A DNA stretch of 19,256 nt, taken from NCBI GenBank assembly GCA_963560005.1, contig CAUWNG010000035.1, forward strand, positions 1 through 19,256. The letters run 5' to 3'. The stretch comes from CAG-273 sp963560005. Its GTDB lineage: Bacteria > Bacillota > Clostridia > TANB77 > CAG-508. The notes beneath the pieces are model-generated. The model saw nothing but the letters and a program-made list of their open reading frames with translations, searched no databases and had not been told where the DNA came from. Shown piece after piece: positions 7,991 to 13,976 of the stretch (position 1 is the first letter of the stretch; every line of letters begins with the position of its first letter). Both the position numbers and the translations under genes were made by a program.

Positions 7991-8034
7991 TTATATATAA
8001 ATATAATATTTTTAGTAGTAGTAATAGTAGGTGT
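7991..8034 (-). other. Origin unwinding element with six DnaA-trio triplets
   Basis: On the plus strand six triplets TAG TAG TAG TAA TAG TAG occupy 8013-8030, which read 3'-GAT-5' in the published DnaA-trio notation. A four-base spacer then leads to the DnaA-box-like TGTGGAAA at 8035, and an AT-only stretch (7991-8012) lies on the other side. This box, spacer, trios, AT-rich order is that described at the Bacillus subtilis oriC, where DnaA loads onto one strand to open the duplex. The assignment as the unwinding site is inference from that match. Confidence 0.8.
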
Positions 8035-8200
8035 TGTGGAAACTGTGGAAAACTCTGTGGAAAGTTTATTTCCTTAAGTTTTGACCTGTTGATAACTTTG
8101 TGGATAAAATAAAAAGTTATCAACACTATTCTTTCCACAATGTGAATAACTTAATTATCCACAAGTTATCAACATATAATCCACAGCCTGTTGTGGATAT
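8035..8200. promoter_or_regulatory. oriC: DnaA-box cluster between dnaA and dnaN
   Basis: Boxes matching TTATNCACA or TTATCAACA on either strand are at 8087-8095, 8099-8107 (perfect), 8117-8125, 8141-8149, 8155-8163 (perfect) and 8166-8174. One-mismatch copies are at 8177-8185 and 8192-8200, and three TGTGGAAA copies at 8035, 8044 and 8056 lie next to the trio element. The cluster corresponds to the downstream half of a bipartite Firmicute origin. The density, about ten sites in 165 bases, is far above chance. Confidence 0.92.
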
Positions 8201-8201
8201 C

Positions 8202-8228
8202 TAATGTAAAGCTTCCGTAAGGTTACAT
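8202..8228. repeat. Small inverted repeat between dnaA and the origin boxes
   Basis: AATGTAA (8202-8208) pairs with TTACATT (8222-8228), with CTT/AAG pairing inside around CCGT. There is no T-run on either strand, so it is not a convincing dnaA terminator. The rest of the gap, 8229-8286, is AT-rich without an evident feature. Confidence 0.4.
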
Positions 8229-8286
8229 TGAATATCATTTTACAAACATCATTTTTTACAAACACAAATTTCTAAAAAGTTAAGTT

Positions 8287-9630
8287 TTAGTCTATTTCTT
8301 CATCATTATCACATAAAATAGAGTTTTTCACATTTTCCACAATTAGTTGAACATTAGGATCTTTTTTTAAATCTTCTTCTATTTTTTTGCAAGCATGCAT
8401 TACAGTTGAATGATCTCTTTTACCAAAACCAGCTCCGATTTTAGGTAATGATATTTGAGCTACATTTCTACAAATATACATAGCAACTTGTCTTGGAAAA
8501 GCAATATCATTTGATCTTCTAGAACCTTTTAAATCTTCTATTGTTACATTAAAATATTTTGCAACTTTATCTTGTACAAAATCAATAGACAATACGCGTT
8601 CTTTATTTGATACAACATCATTAATTGCTTGTTCTGATAATAACATAGAAATTGGTTGATGTGTAAGTGATGAAATAGCAATTAATTTATTTAATGTTCC
8701 TTCAAGTTCTCTAATATTAGAATCTACTTTTGTAGCAATATTTGATAAAATTTCGTCATCAATAATAATATTATCCATTTGAGCTTTTTTTCTTAAAATA
8801 GCTACACGCGTCTCATAATCTGGATTAGAAATGTCAGCGATTAATCCCCATTCAAATCTAGATTTTAGTCTATCTTCTAACAATTGAATATCCTTTGGAG
8901 GTTTATCACTAGATATAATTATTTGTTTTCCATTTTCATGTAATGCATTAAATGTATGAAAAAATTCTTCCTGAATTCTTTCTTTTCCCGCGATAAATTG
9001 AATATCATCAATTAAAAGGACATCAATATTTCTATATGTATTTCTAAAATCCTCATTTTTATTATCTTTAATTGCATTAATAAGTTGATTAGTAAATTTT
9101 TCGGATGTAACATATAAAACATTTGCATTTTTGTTGTTAAAAATAATTTCATTACCTATTGCATGCATAAGGTGAGTTTTTCCCAAACCAACACCACCAT
9201 ATAAAAATAAAGGATTATAAGCTGTAGCTGGTGCTTCTGCAACTGCTAATGAGGCAGCATGAGCAAACCTATTATTGTTTCCTACAACAAAACTATCAAA
9301 AGTATATTTGGGGTTCAATGTAGAATTATAATAAGATTTATAAGAAATATTTTTATCAGAAGGACAATCTTCTTTGTCTTTAGCAGAATCAATCACTAAA
9401 TTATAATCTTTATTTGTTAAAAATTTGAAAGTATTGTAAATTAAATTATAATATCTTGAATTTATAGTTTCTTTATGTACATCATCTGGTGCAGTTAAAG
9501 TTATTGTATTATTTTCAATGCTTTCTATTTCCAAATCTTTTATCCAAGTTTGATAAGATATTTGTGTTACTTCAGACTTTAAAAGATCTTTTGCTTTAGT
9601 TAATAAATCAATTTCTTCATTTTTTGGCAT
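8287..9630 (-). CDS. dnaA: Chromosomal replication initiator DnaA
   Basis: DnaA is the AAA+ initiator that binds DnaA boxes, melts the origin and recruits the helicase. The protein is 447 residues. Domain I includes SYQTWIKDLEI; domain III begins at YTFDSFVVGNNNRFAHAA, with Walker A GGVGLGKTH (145-153) and Walker B LLIDD (205-209); domain IV holds the DNA-binding signature GAGFGKRDHSTVMHACKKIE. The ATG at 9630 is chosen because GGAAGGA lies nine bases upstream; an in-frame TTG at 9648 overlaps that site. Domain II (about 85-105) is short. Origin boxes lie on both sides, and three perfect boxes in its own leader suggest autoregulation. Confidence 0.98.
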   Translation of the reverse strand: MPKNEEIDLLTKAKDLLKSEVTQISYQTWIKDLEIESIENNTITLTAPDDVHKETINSRYYNLIYNTFKFLTNKDYNLVIDSAKDKEDCPSDKNISYKSYYNSTLNPKYTFDSFVVGNNNRFAHAASLAVAEAPATAYNPLFLYGGVGLGKTHLMHAIGNEIIFNNKNANVLYVTSEKFTNQLINAIKDNKNEDFRNTYRNIDVLLIDDIQFIAGKERIQEEFFHTFNALHENGKQIIISSDKPPKDIQLLEDRLKSRFEWGLIADISNPDYETRVAILRKKAQMDNIIIDDEILSNIATKVDSNIRELEGTLNKLIAISSLTHQPISMLLSEQAINDVVSNKERVLSIDFVQDKVAKYFNVTIEDLKGSRRSNDIAFPRQVAMYICRNVAQISLPKIGAGFGKRDHSTVMHACKKIEEDLKKDPNVQLIVENVKNSILCDNDEEID

Positions 9631-9676
9631 TTTTTTCAGTCCTTCCAAAGATAAATATTAAATAAAAATTACAAAG

Positions 9677-9730
9677 TTATCCACAAAGTTATCCACATCT
9701 GTGGATAACTTTGCGTTCTTTTGTGGAAAA
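9677..9730. promoter_or_regulatory. oriC: DnaA-box cluster in the dnaA leader
   Basis: Perfect boxes TTATCCACA lie at 9677-9685 and 9689-9697, exactly 12 bases apart, and an inverted perfect box at 9700-9708. The last two form a palindrome with 14-base arms (9684-9697 and 9700-9713) around TC. A partial TGTGGAAAA follows at 9722-9730. The cluster lies downstream of the dnaA promoter and upstream of its ATG, so it can serve both the origin and DnaA autorepression. Confidence 0.9.
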
Positions 9731-9772
9731 TATATATTTTTATAATTTAATAACATCTAACTTGTTCTTAAT

Positions 9773-9802
9773 ATAATATCAAAAAATAAAGGTTTAAGTC
9801 AA
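9773..9802 (-). promoter_or_regulatory. dnaA promoter
   Basis: On the minus strand TTGACT (9802-9797) and TATTAT (9778-9773) are separated by 18 bases, with TG one base before the -10 (extended -10). The start would be near 9767, giving a leader of about 137 bases that contains the DnaA boxes. Confidence 0.7.
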
Positions 9803-9832
9803 TACATTCTAGCTAGAAAAATAAAAAAAATA

Positions 9833-9879
9833 TTGACATATATAGCAGTATTGTAGTATAATGCTATATGCTATATAAT
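9833..9879 (+). promoter_or_regulatory. rpmH promoter(s)
   Basis: TTGACA (9833-9838) and TATAAT (9857-9862) are 18 bases apart, both matching consensus. A second TATAAT at 9874-9879 lies 17 bases after TTGTAG (9851-9856) and may be an overlapping weaker promoter. The leader to the rpmH start is about 90-100 bases; it contains a weak hairpin, ATAATAA/TTATTAT at 9900-9916, and otherwise nothing recognised. Confidence 0.75.
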
Positions 9880-9967
9880 GGCGTGATTTTAAAAAAATAA
9901 TAATAAGGGTTATTATAAAATAATAGATTTCACATAAATAATCCATATCAGTATAGGAGGTGCAAAA

Positions 9968-10102
9968 ATGAAAAGAACATATCAACCAAAAAATAGACAA
10001 GAGCAAAAAGAGCATGGTTTTATGAAAAGAATGAAAACTAGAGCAGGTAGAAATGTGTTAAAAGCTAGACGTGCAAAAGGAAGAAAAAAACTTAGTGCAT
10101 AA
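9968..10102 (+). CDS. rpmH: 50S ribosomal protein L34
   Basis: This 44-residue protein is the small basic L34 of the large ribosomal subunit. It reads MKRTYQPKNRQEQKEHGF then MKRMKTRAGRNVLKARRAKGR, ending KKLSA, nearly the family consensus. AGGAGG lies seven bases before the ATG. It is transcribed divergently from dnaA by a strong promoter and closed by its own terminator, so it is expressed more than rnpA and the genes beyond, as is usual for this pair. Confidence 0.98.
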   Translation: MKRTYQPKNRQEQKEHGFMKRMKTRAGRNVLKARRAKGRKKLSA

Positions 10103-10105
10103 TAG

Positions 10106-10131
10106 AAGGTCACTAATAAGTGACCTTTTTT
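10106..10131 (+). terminator. Intrinsic terminator after rpmH
   Basis: AAGGTCACT (10106-10114), loop AATA, AGTGACCTT (10119-10127) and a run of T to 10131 form a compact rho-independent terminator with a nine-pair stem. Partial read-through would supply rnpA. Confidence 0.9.
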
Positions 10132-10165
10132 AACTAATAGAAAGTTTTAAAAAAATATTAGTTAA
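10130..10165 (+). repeat. Second hairpin between rpmH and rnpA
   Basis: TTAACTAATA (10130-10139) and TATTAGTTAA (10156-10165) are exact inverted repeats around a 16-base A/T-rich loop, directly after the rpmH terminator and about 30 bases before the rnpA start. It could be a weak second terminator or a leader structure for rnpA. Confidence 0.5.
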
Positions 10166-10195
10166 AAATAAAAAATTTCATGAATGGAGTTTTTT

Positions 10196-10540
10196 ATGAG
10201 AAAAATAAAAACTTTAAAAAAAAACTATGAATTTCAAAATGTATTAAAAAAAGGTAAATTTTATTTAGGAAAACAAATTATAGTATATATATTAAAAAAT
10301 AAAAGTAATGAAAATAGTATTGGAATTGCTGTTTCAAGTAAAAATTACAATGCTGTGCAAAGAAATAAAATAAAAAGAAAAATACGTGAAAATTATAGAT
10401 TAATAAAAAACAAATTAAAAACAGGAAACAATATTGTGTTTTTATGGAACAAGAAGATATATGAAAAAGATGCAGATTTTAATGAAATAAAAAAAGATAT
10501 GGAAAAAATTTTTGTAAAAGCAGGAATTTTAGAAAAATGA
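10196..10540 (+). CDS. rnpA: Ribonuclease P protein component
   Basis: RnpA is the basic protein subunit of RNase P, which trims the 5' leader of tRNA precursors together with the RnpB RNA. The 114 residues contain the family core SIGIAVSSKNYNAVQRNKIKRKIRENYR, including the conserved RNxxKR/K helix, and begin RKIKTLKKNYEFQNVLKKG. The ATG at 10196 is chosen because TGGAG lies five bases upstream; an in-frame ATG at 10184 overlaps that site. Its stop overlaps the start of yidD by four bases (ATGA), so the two are translationally coupled. Confidence 0.95.
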   Translation: MRKIKTLKKNYEFQNVLKKGKFYLGKQIIVYILKNKSNENSIGIAVSSKNYNAVQRNKIKRKIRENYRLIKNKLKTGNNIVFLWNKKIYEKDADFNEIKKDMEKIFVKAGILEK

Positions 10541-10758
10541 AAAAAATAATAATTTATATTATAAAATTTTATAAAAAATATATTTCATCTATAATTTCAT
10601 TTAATGGTAATCATTGCAAATTTTATCCAACTTGTTCTGAATATATGATGCAAGCTATAGAAAAATATGGGACTATAAAAGGAATGTACTTAGGAATAAA
10701 AAGAATATTAAGGTGTAATCCATTTTCAAAAAAAGGTGGATATGATTCTTTAAAATAA
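10537..10758 (+). CDS. yidD: Membrane protein insertion efficiency factor YidD
   Basis: YidD is a small membrane-associated protein that assists insertion of membrane proteins and is nearly always encoded between rnpA and yidC. The 73 residues hold the family motif CKFYPTCSEYMMQAIEKYG (about 27-45) and the C-terminal RILRCNPFSKKGGYD, with a hydrophobic, amphipathic N-terminus (IIIYIIKFYKKYISSII). It overlaps rnpA by four bases and ends 12 bases before the yidC start chosen here. Confidence 0.96.
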   Translation: MKKIIIYIIKFYKKYISSIISFNGNHCKFYPTCSEYMMQAIEKYGTIKGMYLGIKRILRCNPFSKKGGYDSLK

Positions 10759-10769
10759 TGGAGGAGATA

Positions 10770-11630
10770 ATGGGTTTTATATCAGAGATATTTGGTTACT
10801 TGTTAAATTGGTTGTATAATATTTTTAATAATTATGGAATAGCTATAATAGTATTTTCCGTAATATTAAGGATTATATTAATACCAATAACAATTAAACA
10901 ACAAAAAGGAATGAAAAAATCTGCTGAATTGCAAGAAGAAATGAAAGAAATTCAGCGAAAATATAAAAACAATCCTGAAAAATTAAATCAGGAAACAATT
11001 GAATTATACAAAAGAGAAAAAATGAGTCCATTTACAGGATGCTTGAGTTCTATTTTACAAATAGTAATAATATTATCAGTATTTTTCCTTGTAAGTAGAC
11101 CACTTACATATATGAAAAAAATAGATCCACAAATAATAGAGAATTACACAAAAGAAATTCAAGAAAGTGGAGAAGCAAAAACAGCTTATAATGAAATTGC
11201 TATAATAGAACAAAAAGGAAAAGAAGATTCACAAGTATATATAAATATGGAGTTCTTAGGATTAGATTTAAGTAAAGTTCCTACTCAAAGTTTAAATGAT
11301 TGGAGAGTTTATGTAATACCAGTGTTATATATTCTTTCATCAGTTTTATCTATAAAACTTACTATGTATACGCAAAAAAAGGAAAAGAATAAAAAAGGTG
11401 TTATTGTACAAGAAGGAGATCAACAAAATGTTGAATTTGATCCTACAGAGCAGATGAATAAAACAATGATGTATATGATGCCTATAATGTCTGTTACAAT
11501 AGCAATAGTTGCTCCTTTAGGATTAGCTTTATATTGGTTTATAAGTAATGTATTAATAATTATTGAAAGATTAGTAATAAATAAAATAATGGCTATAAAG
11601 GAACACAAGGAGGGAAAAGATAATGCCTAG
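10770..11630 (+). CDS. yidC: Membrane protein insertase YidC/OxaA (SpoIIIJ type)
   Basis: The insertase places membrane proteins in the bilayer with or without SecYEG. The 286 residues are of the short Gram-positive form, with no large extracytoplasmic domain. Membrane segments are visible near 22-42 (with the conserved Arg34 in SVILRIILIP), 85-105, 172-192 and two close together near 235-275 (PLGLALYWFISNVLIIIE). The charged loop KQQKGMKKSAELQEEMKEIQ follows the first segment. There is no lipobox cysteine at the N-terminus, unlike Bacillus SpoIIIJ. The ATG at 10770 follows GGAGGAG; an in-frame ATG at 10758 overlaps that site. It overlaps jag by eight bases. Confidence 0.95.
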   Translation: MGFISEIFGYLLNWLYNIFNNYGIAIIVFSVILRIILIPITIKQQKGMKKSAELQEEMKEIQRKYKNNPEKLNQETIELYKREKMSPFTGCLSSILQIVIILSVFFLVSRPLTYMKKIDPQIIENYTKEIQESGEAKTAYNEIAIIEQKGKEDSQVYINMEFLGLDLSKVPTQSLNDWRVYVIPVLYILSSVLSIKLTMYTQKKEKNKKGVIVQEGDQQNVEFDPTEQMNKTMMYMMPIMSVTIAIVAPLGLALYWFISNVLIIIERLVINKIMAIKEHKEGKDNA

Positions 11631-12306
11631 AACTATTATATCTGAAGGTAAAACAACTGCAGAAGCCATTGAAAAAGGATTAAAAACTTTAAAAATCTTA
11701 AAAGAGAATGCAGAAATAAAAGTTTTAGAAAATGAAGATAAAAGAAGCTTTTTTAATATTTTAGCACCACGTACCGTTAAAGTAGAGATTAAAGAAAAAG
11801 AAGTGGAAATAAAAAAAGATAAAAAACAGAACAAACAAGAAATTTTAACAGATAAAGAATTAGAAATTATAAAAAATAATATTAATAATTTTTTAAATGA
11901 ATTTTCTGGTAAAGTTAAAAACTTAGAGTTTAATGTAAAAATTGATGGTAAGTATATATATATAAATTTAAGTGGAGAAACAGCAAAAAAATTAATAGGA
12001 TATAGGGGAGAAACACTTAATTCTTTACAGACAGTTATTTCTGCTATAGCTAATAAAAATATAGAAAATAGTTCAAAAGTAATTGTTGATATATCAGATT
12101 ATAGAGAAAAAAGAAAGAAAGTTTTAGAAGAAGTTGCTACAAAAGTTGCAAAAACGGTTATAAGAACAGGTAAAAAAATAACATTAGAACCAATGACTGC
12201 TTATGAAAGAAAAATAATTCATAGTAAGTTACAAGAACATCCACAAATAAATACATATAGCATTGGGGAAGAACCATATAGAAAAGTGGTAATTTCAAAA
12301 AAATAA
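11623..12306 (+). CDS. khpB: RNA-binding protein KhpB (Jag)
   Basis: KhpB (Jag, EloR) is an RNA-binding protein that partners KhpA and affects cell elongation and sRNA-linked regulation in other Firmicutes. The 227 residues contain the Jag N-terminal domain (TISEGKTTAEAIEKGLKTL followed by the FFNILAPRTVKVEI segment), a lysine/glutamate linker (about 54-78), a KH domain with LIGYRGETLNSLQ (124-136), and a C-terminal R3H domain (about 168-227) with its Arg-x3-His pair in YERKIIH. It overlaps yidC by eight bases, the usual arrangement. A hairpin in the gap to mnmE may end this transcript. Confidence 0.94.
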   Translation: MPRTIISEGKTTAEAIEKGLKTLKILKENAEIKVLENEDKRSFFNILAPRTVKVEIKEKEVEIKKDKKQNKQEILTDKELEIIKNNINNFLNEFSGKVKNLEFNVKIDGKYIYINLSGETAKKLIGYRGETLNSLQTVISAIANKNIENSSKVIVDISDYREKRKKVLEEVATKVAKTVIRTGKKITLEPMTAYERKIIHSKLQEHPQINTYSIGEEPYRKVVISKK

Positions 12307-12316
12307 TAGAAATCGG

Positions 12317-12365
12317 AAGTCAAAGTTCAGATTTTAGTTTATAAACTATTGTCTAACTTTGACTT
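12317..12365 (+). terminator. Long hairpin between jag and mnmE, possible terminator
   Basis: AAGTCAAAGTT (12317-12327) pairs with AACTTTGACTT (12355-12365); inside, AGA pairs with TCT and TAGTTTATAAACTA (12335-12348) is a perfect palindrome, so the whole folds into one long hairpin. The downstream run is only AAATTTATTTA, weak for a terminator. It may be an attenuator or 3'-end structure instead. Confidence 0.5.
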
Positions 12366-12391
12366 AAATTTATTTATAGGGGGAGTTAAAA

Positions 12392-13768
12392 ATGAGTACT
12401 ATAGCTGCAATTTCTACAGCTACTGGAGCTGGTGGTATTGGCATAATAAGAATGAGTGGTAAAAATTGTTTTACCATATTAGAAAAAATATTTAATCCAA
12501 TAAAAAAAGAAAATATAGAGGAAATAAAAGGATATACAATGAAATTTGGTCATATTTTAGATAGCGAAACAGGGGATATAATAGACGAAGTATTGGTTTC
12601 ATATTTTAAATCTCCTAAAAGTTATACTACAGAAAATATGTGCGAAATTAATTCTCATGGTGGAATAGTTGTAGAAAGAAAAATTTTAGAGCAATGCTTA
12701 TTAAATGGAGCAGAATTAGCAGAACCGGGGGAATTTACTAAAAGAGCTTTTTTAAATGGAAGAATTGATTTGTGTAAAGCAGAAGGAATAATAGATTTAA
12801 TTAATGCAAAAACAGAAAGTGAAGCAAAGGCTTCTATTAAGCAATTAGAAGGAAGTTTATCTAAAAAAATTAATGAAATAAAAAAAGAGATATTAAATAT
12901 AATGGCAGATATAGAGGCTTCTATAGATTATCCAGAATATGACATAGAAGAAACAACGAATGAAAAAGCAAAAAGAATAATAGAAAATATAAAAGAAGAA
13001 ATGGAAAAACTAGAAAAAAGTTTTGATACAGGAAAAATATTAAAAGATGGAATAAAAACGGCCATAATTGGAAAACCAAATGCAGGTAAGTCATCTTTAT
13101 TAAATACAATTTTAAATGAAGACAGAGCGATTGTGAGCGAAATAGAGGGTACTACAAGAGATACTATAGAAGAATATATTAATATTAGAGGAATAAGCCT
13201 AAAAATAATAGATACAGCAGGAATAAGAAAAACAACAGATAAAATAGAAGAAATAGGAGTTAATAAAGCAATTAGTTTAGCAGAAGATTCTGATTTAATA
13301 ATAGCAATATTTGATAATACAAAAGAATTAGAAGAAGATGACGATAGAATATTGGATTTAATAAAAGATAAAAAAGGAATAATTTTATTAAATAAAATAG
13401 ATTTAAAAAATTCAAATTTGGAAAACAATAATAAAATAAAATTATTAAATAAGCCAGTTATAAAAATTTCTGCTAAAAATAAAATAGGAATAGAAGAATT
13501 GTATAATACAATACTTAACATGTTTGAAATAAATGAAATAGAATTAAATGATGGAAATATTATTACTAATATAAGACATAAAAATCAAATAACAAGGGCT
13601 GTAAATACATTAGAAGAAGCACTAAAGGTTATTGAAGATAGAATGCCAATAGATATATTAGCTATTTATTTAAAACAAACGTTAGAGGAAATATCTTCCA
13701 TTACAGGAGATAATGTTTCACAAGATATTATTGATGAAATATTCAAGAAGTTTTGTCTTGGTAAATAG
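12392..13768 (+). CDS. mnmE: tRNA modification GTPase MnmE (TrmE)
   Basis: MnmE works with MnmG to install the (carboxy)aminomethyl group at C5 of wobble uridine 34 in certain tRNAs, using a folate one-carbon unit and GTP. The 458 residues begin TIAAISTATGAGGIGIIRMSG (folate-binding domain) and include EPGEFTKRAFLNGRIDL. The inserted G domain shows GKPNAGKS (227-234), EGTTRDT (251-257), DTAG (273-276) and NKID (332-335), and the protein ends in FCLGK with the conserved cysteine. GGGGGAG precedes the ATG. It is separated from mnmG by about 208 bases. Confidence 0.97.
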   Translation: MSTIAAISTATGAGGIGIIRMSGKNCFTILEKIFNPIKKENIEEIKGYTMKFGHILDSETGDIIDEVLVSYFKSPKSYTTENMCEINSHGGIVVERKILEQCLLNGAELAEPGEFTKRAFLNGRIDLCKAEGIIDLINAKTESEAKASIKQLEGSLSKKINEIKKEILNIMADIEASIDYPEYDIEETTNEKAKRIIENIKEEMEKLEKSFDTGKILKDGIKTAIIGKPNAGKSSLLNTILNEDRAIVSEIEGTTRDTIEEYINIRGISLKIIDTAGIRKTTDKIEEIGVNKAISLAEDSDLIIAIFDNTKELEEDDDRILDLIKDKKGIILLNKIDLKNSNLENNNKIKLLNKPVIKISAKNKIGIEELYNTILNMFEINEIELNDGNIITNIRHKNQITRAVNTLEEALKVIEDRMPIDILAIYLKQTLEEISSITGDNVSQDIIDEIFKKFCLGK

Positions 13769-13976
13769 TAACATATTACATATATTCAACAAAAAGACAA
13801 TACAAACAATACTTATAAAAGGCTAAAAATAAGGCGAACGACAAAAATCGACAACATGACATAAAGACAATAAAAATAAAAAAACGTTAATAAAATAGTA
13901 ACACAAAAAAGAAAAATGTCAAAATGTTTCACGGAACAATAATTTACGTTTCATACCAAACAGAAAGGAGAAAAAA
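13769..13976 (+). other. A-rich gap between mnmE and mnmG with GACAA repeats
   Basis: No gene is seen. The plus strand is A-rich and carries GACAA at 13796, 13840, 13850 and 13866, the middle two preceded by C and ten bases apart, and a parS-like word at 13925. No good promoter could be recognised for mnmG, so the long gap may simply be untranslated operon sequence. Confidence 0.4.
13925..13938. promoter_or_regulatory. Imperfect parS-like site
   Basis: TGTTTCACGGAACA shares the first nine bases of the consensus parS TGTTTCACGTGAAACA and then resembles its right end with two bases missing. It is the closest parS-like word seen in the window and lies about 2.7 kb before parA. It may be a diverged ParB nucleation site or chance. 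Confidence 0.3.

Noticed and set aside
8202..8228. Inverted repeat as a dnaA terminator
   Set aside because: Stem is short and interrupted and no T-run follows; dnaN has no evident promoter of its own and probably needs read-through.
9809..10015. Minus-strand frame across the rpmH promoter and 5' end
   Set aside because: It overlaps the dnaA/rpmH promoter region and rpmH itself; an artefact of T-rich complement.
12928..13521. Long open frame antisense to mnmE
   Set aside because: Shadow of the A-rich mnmE codons; no ribosome site and a hydrophobic, low-complexity product.
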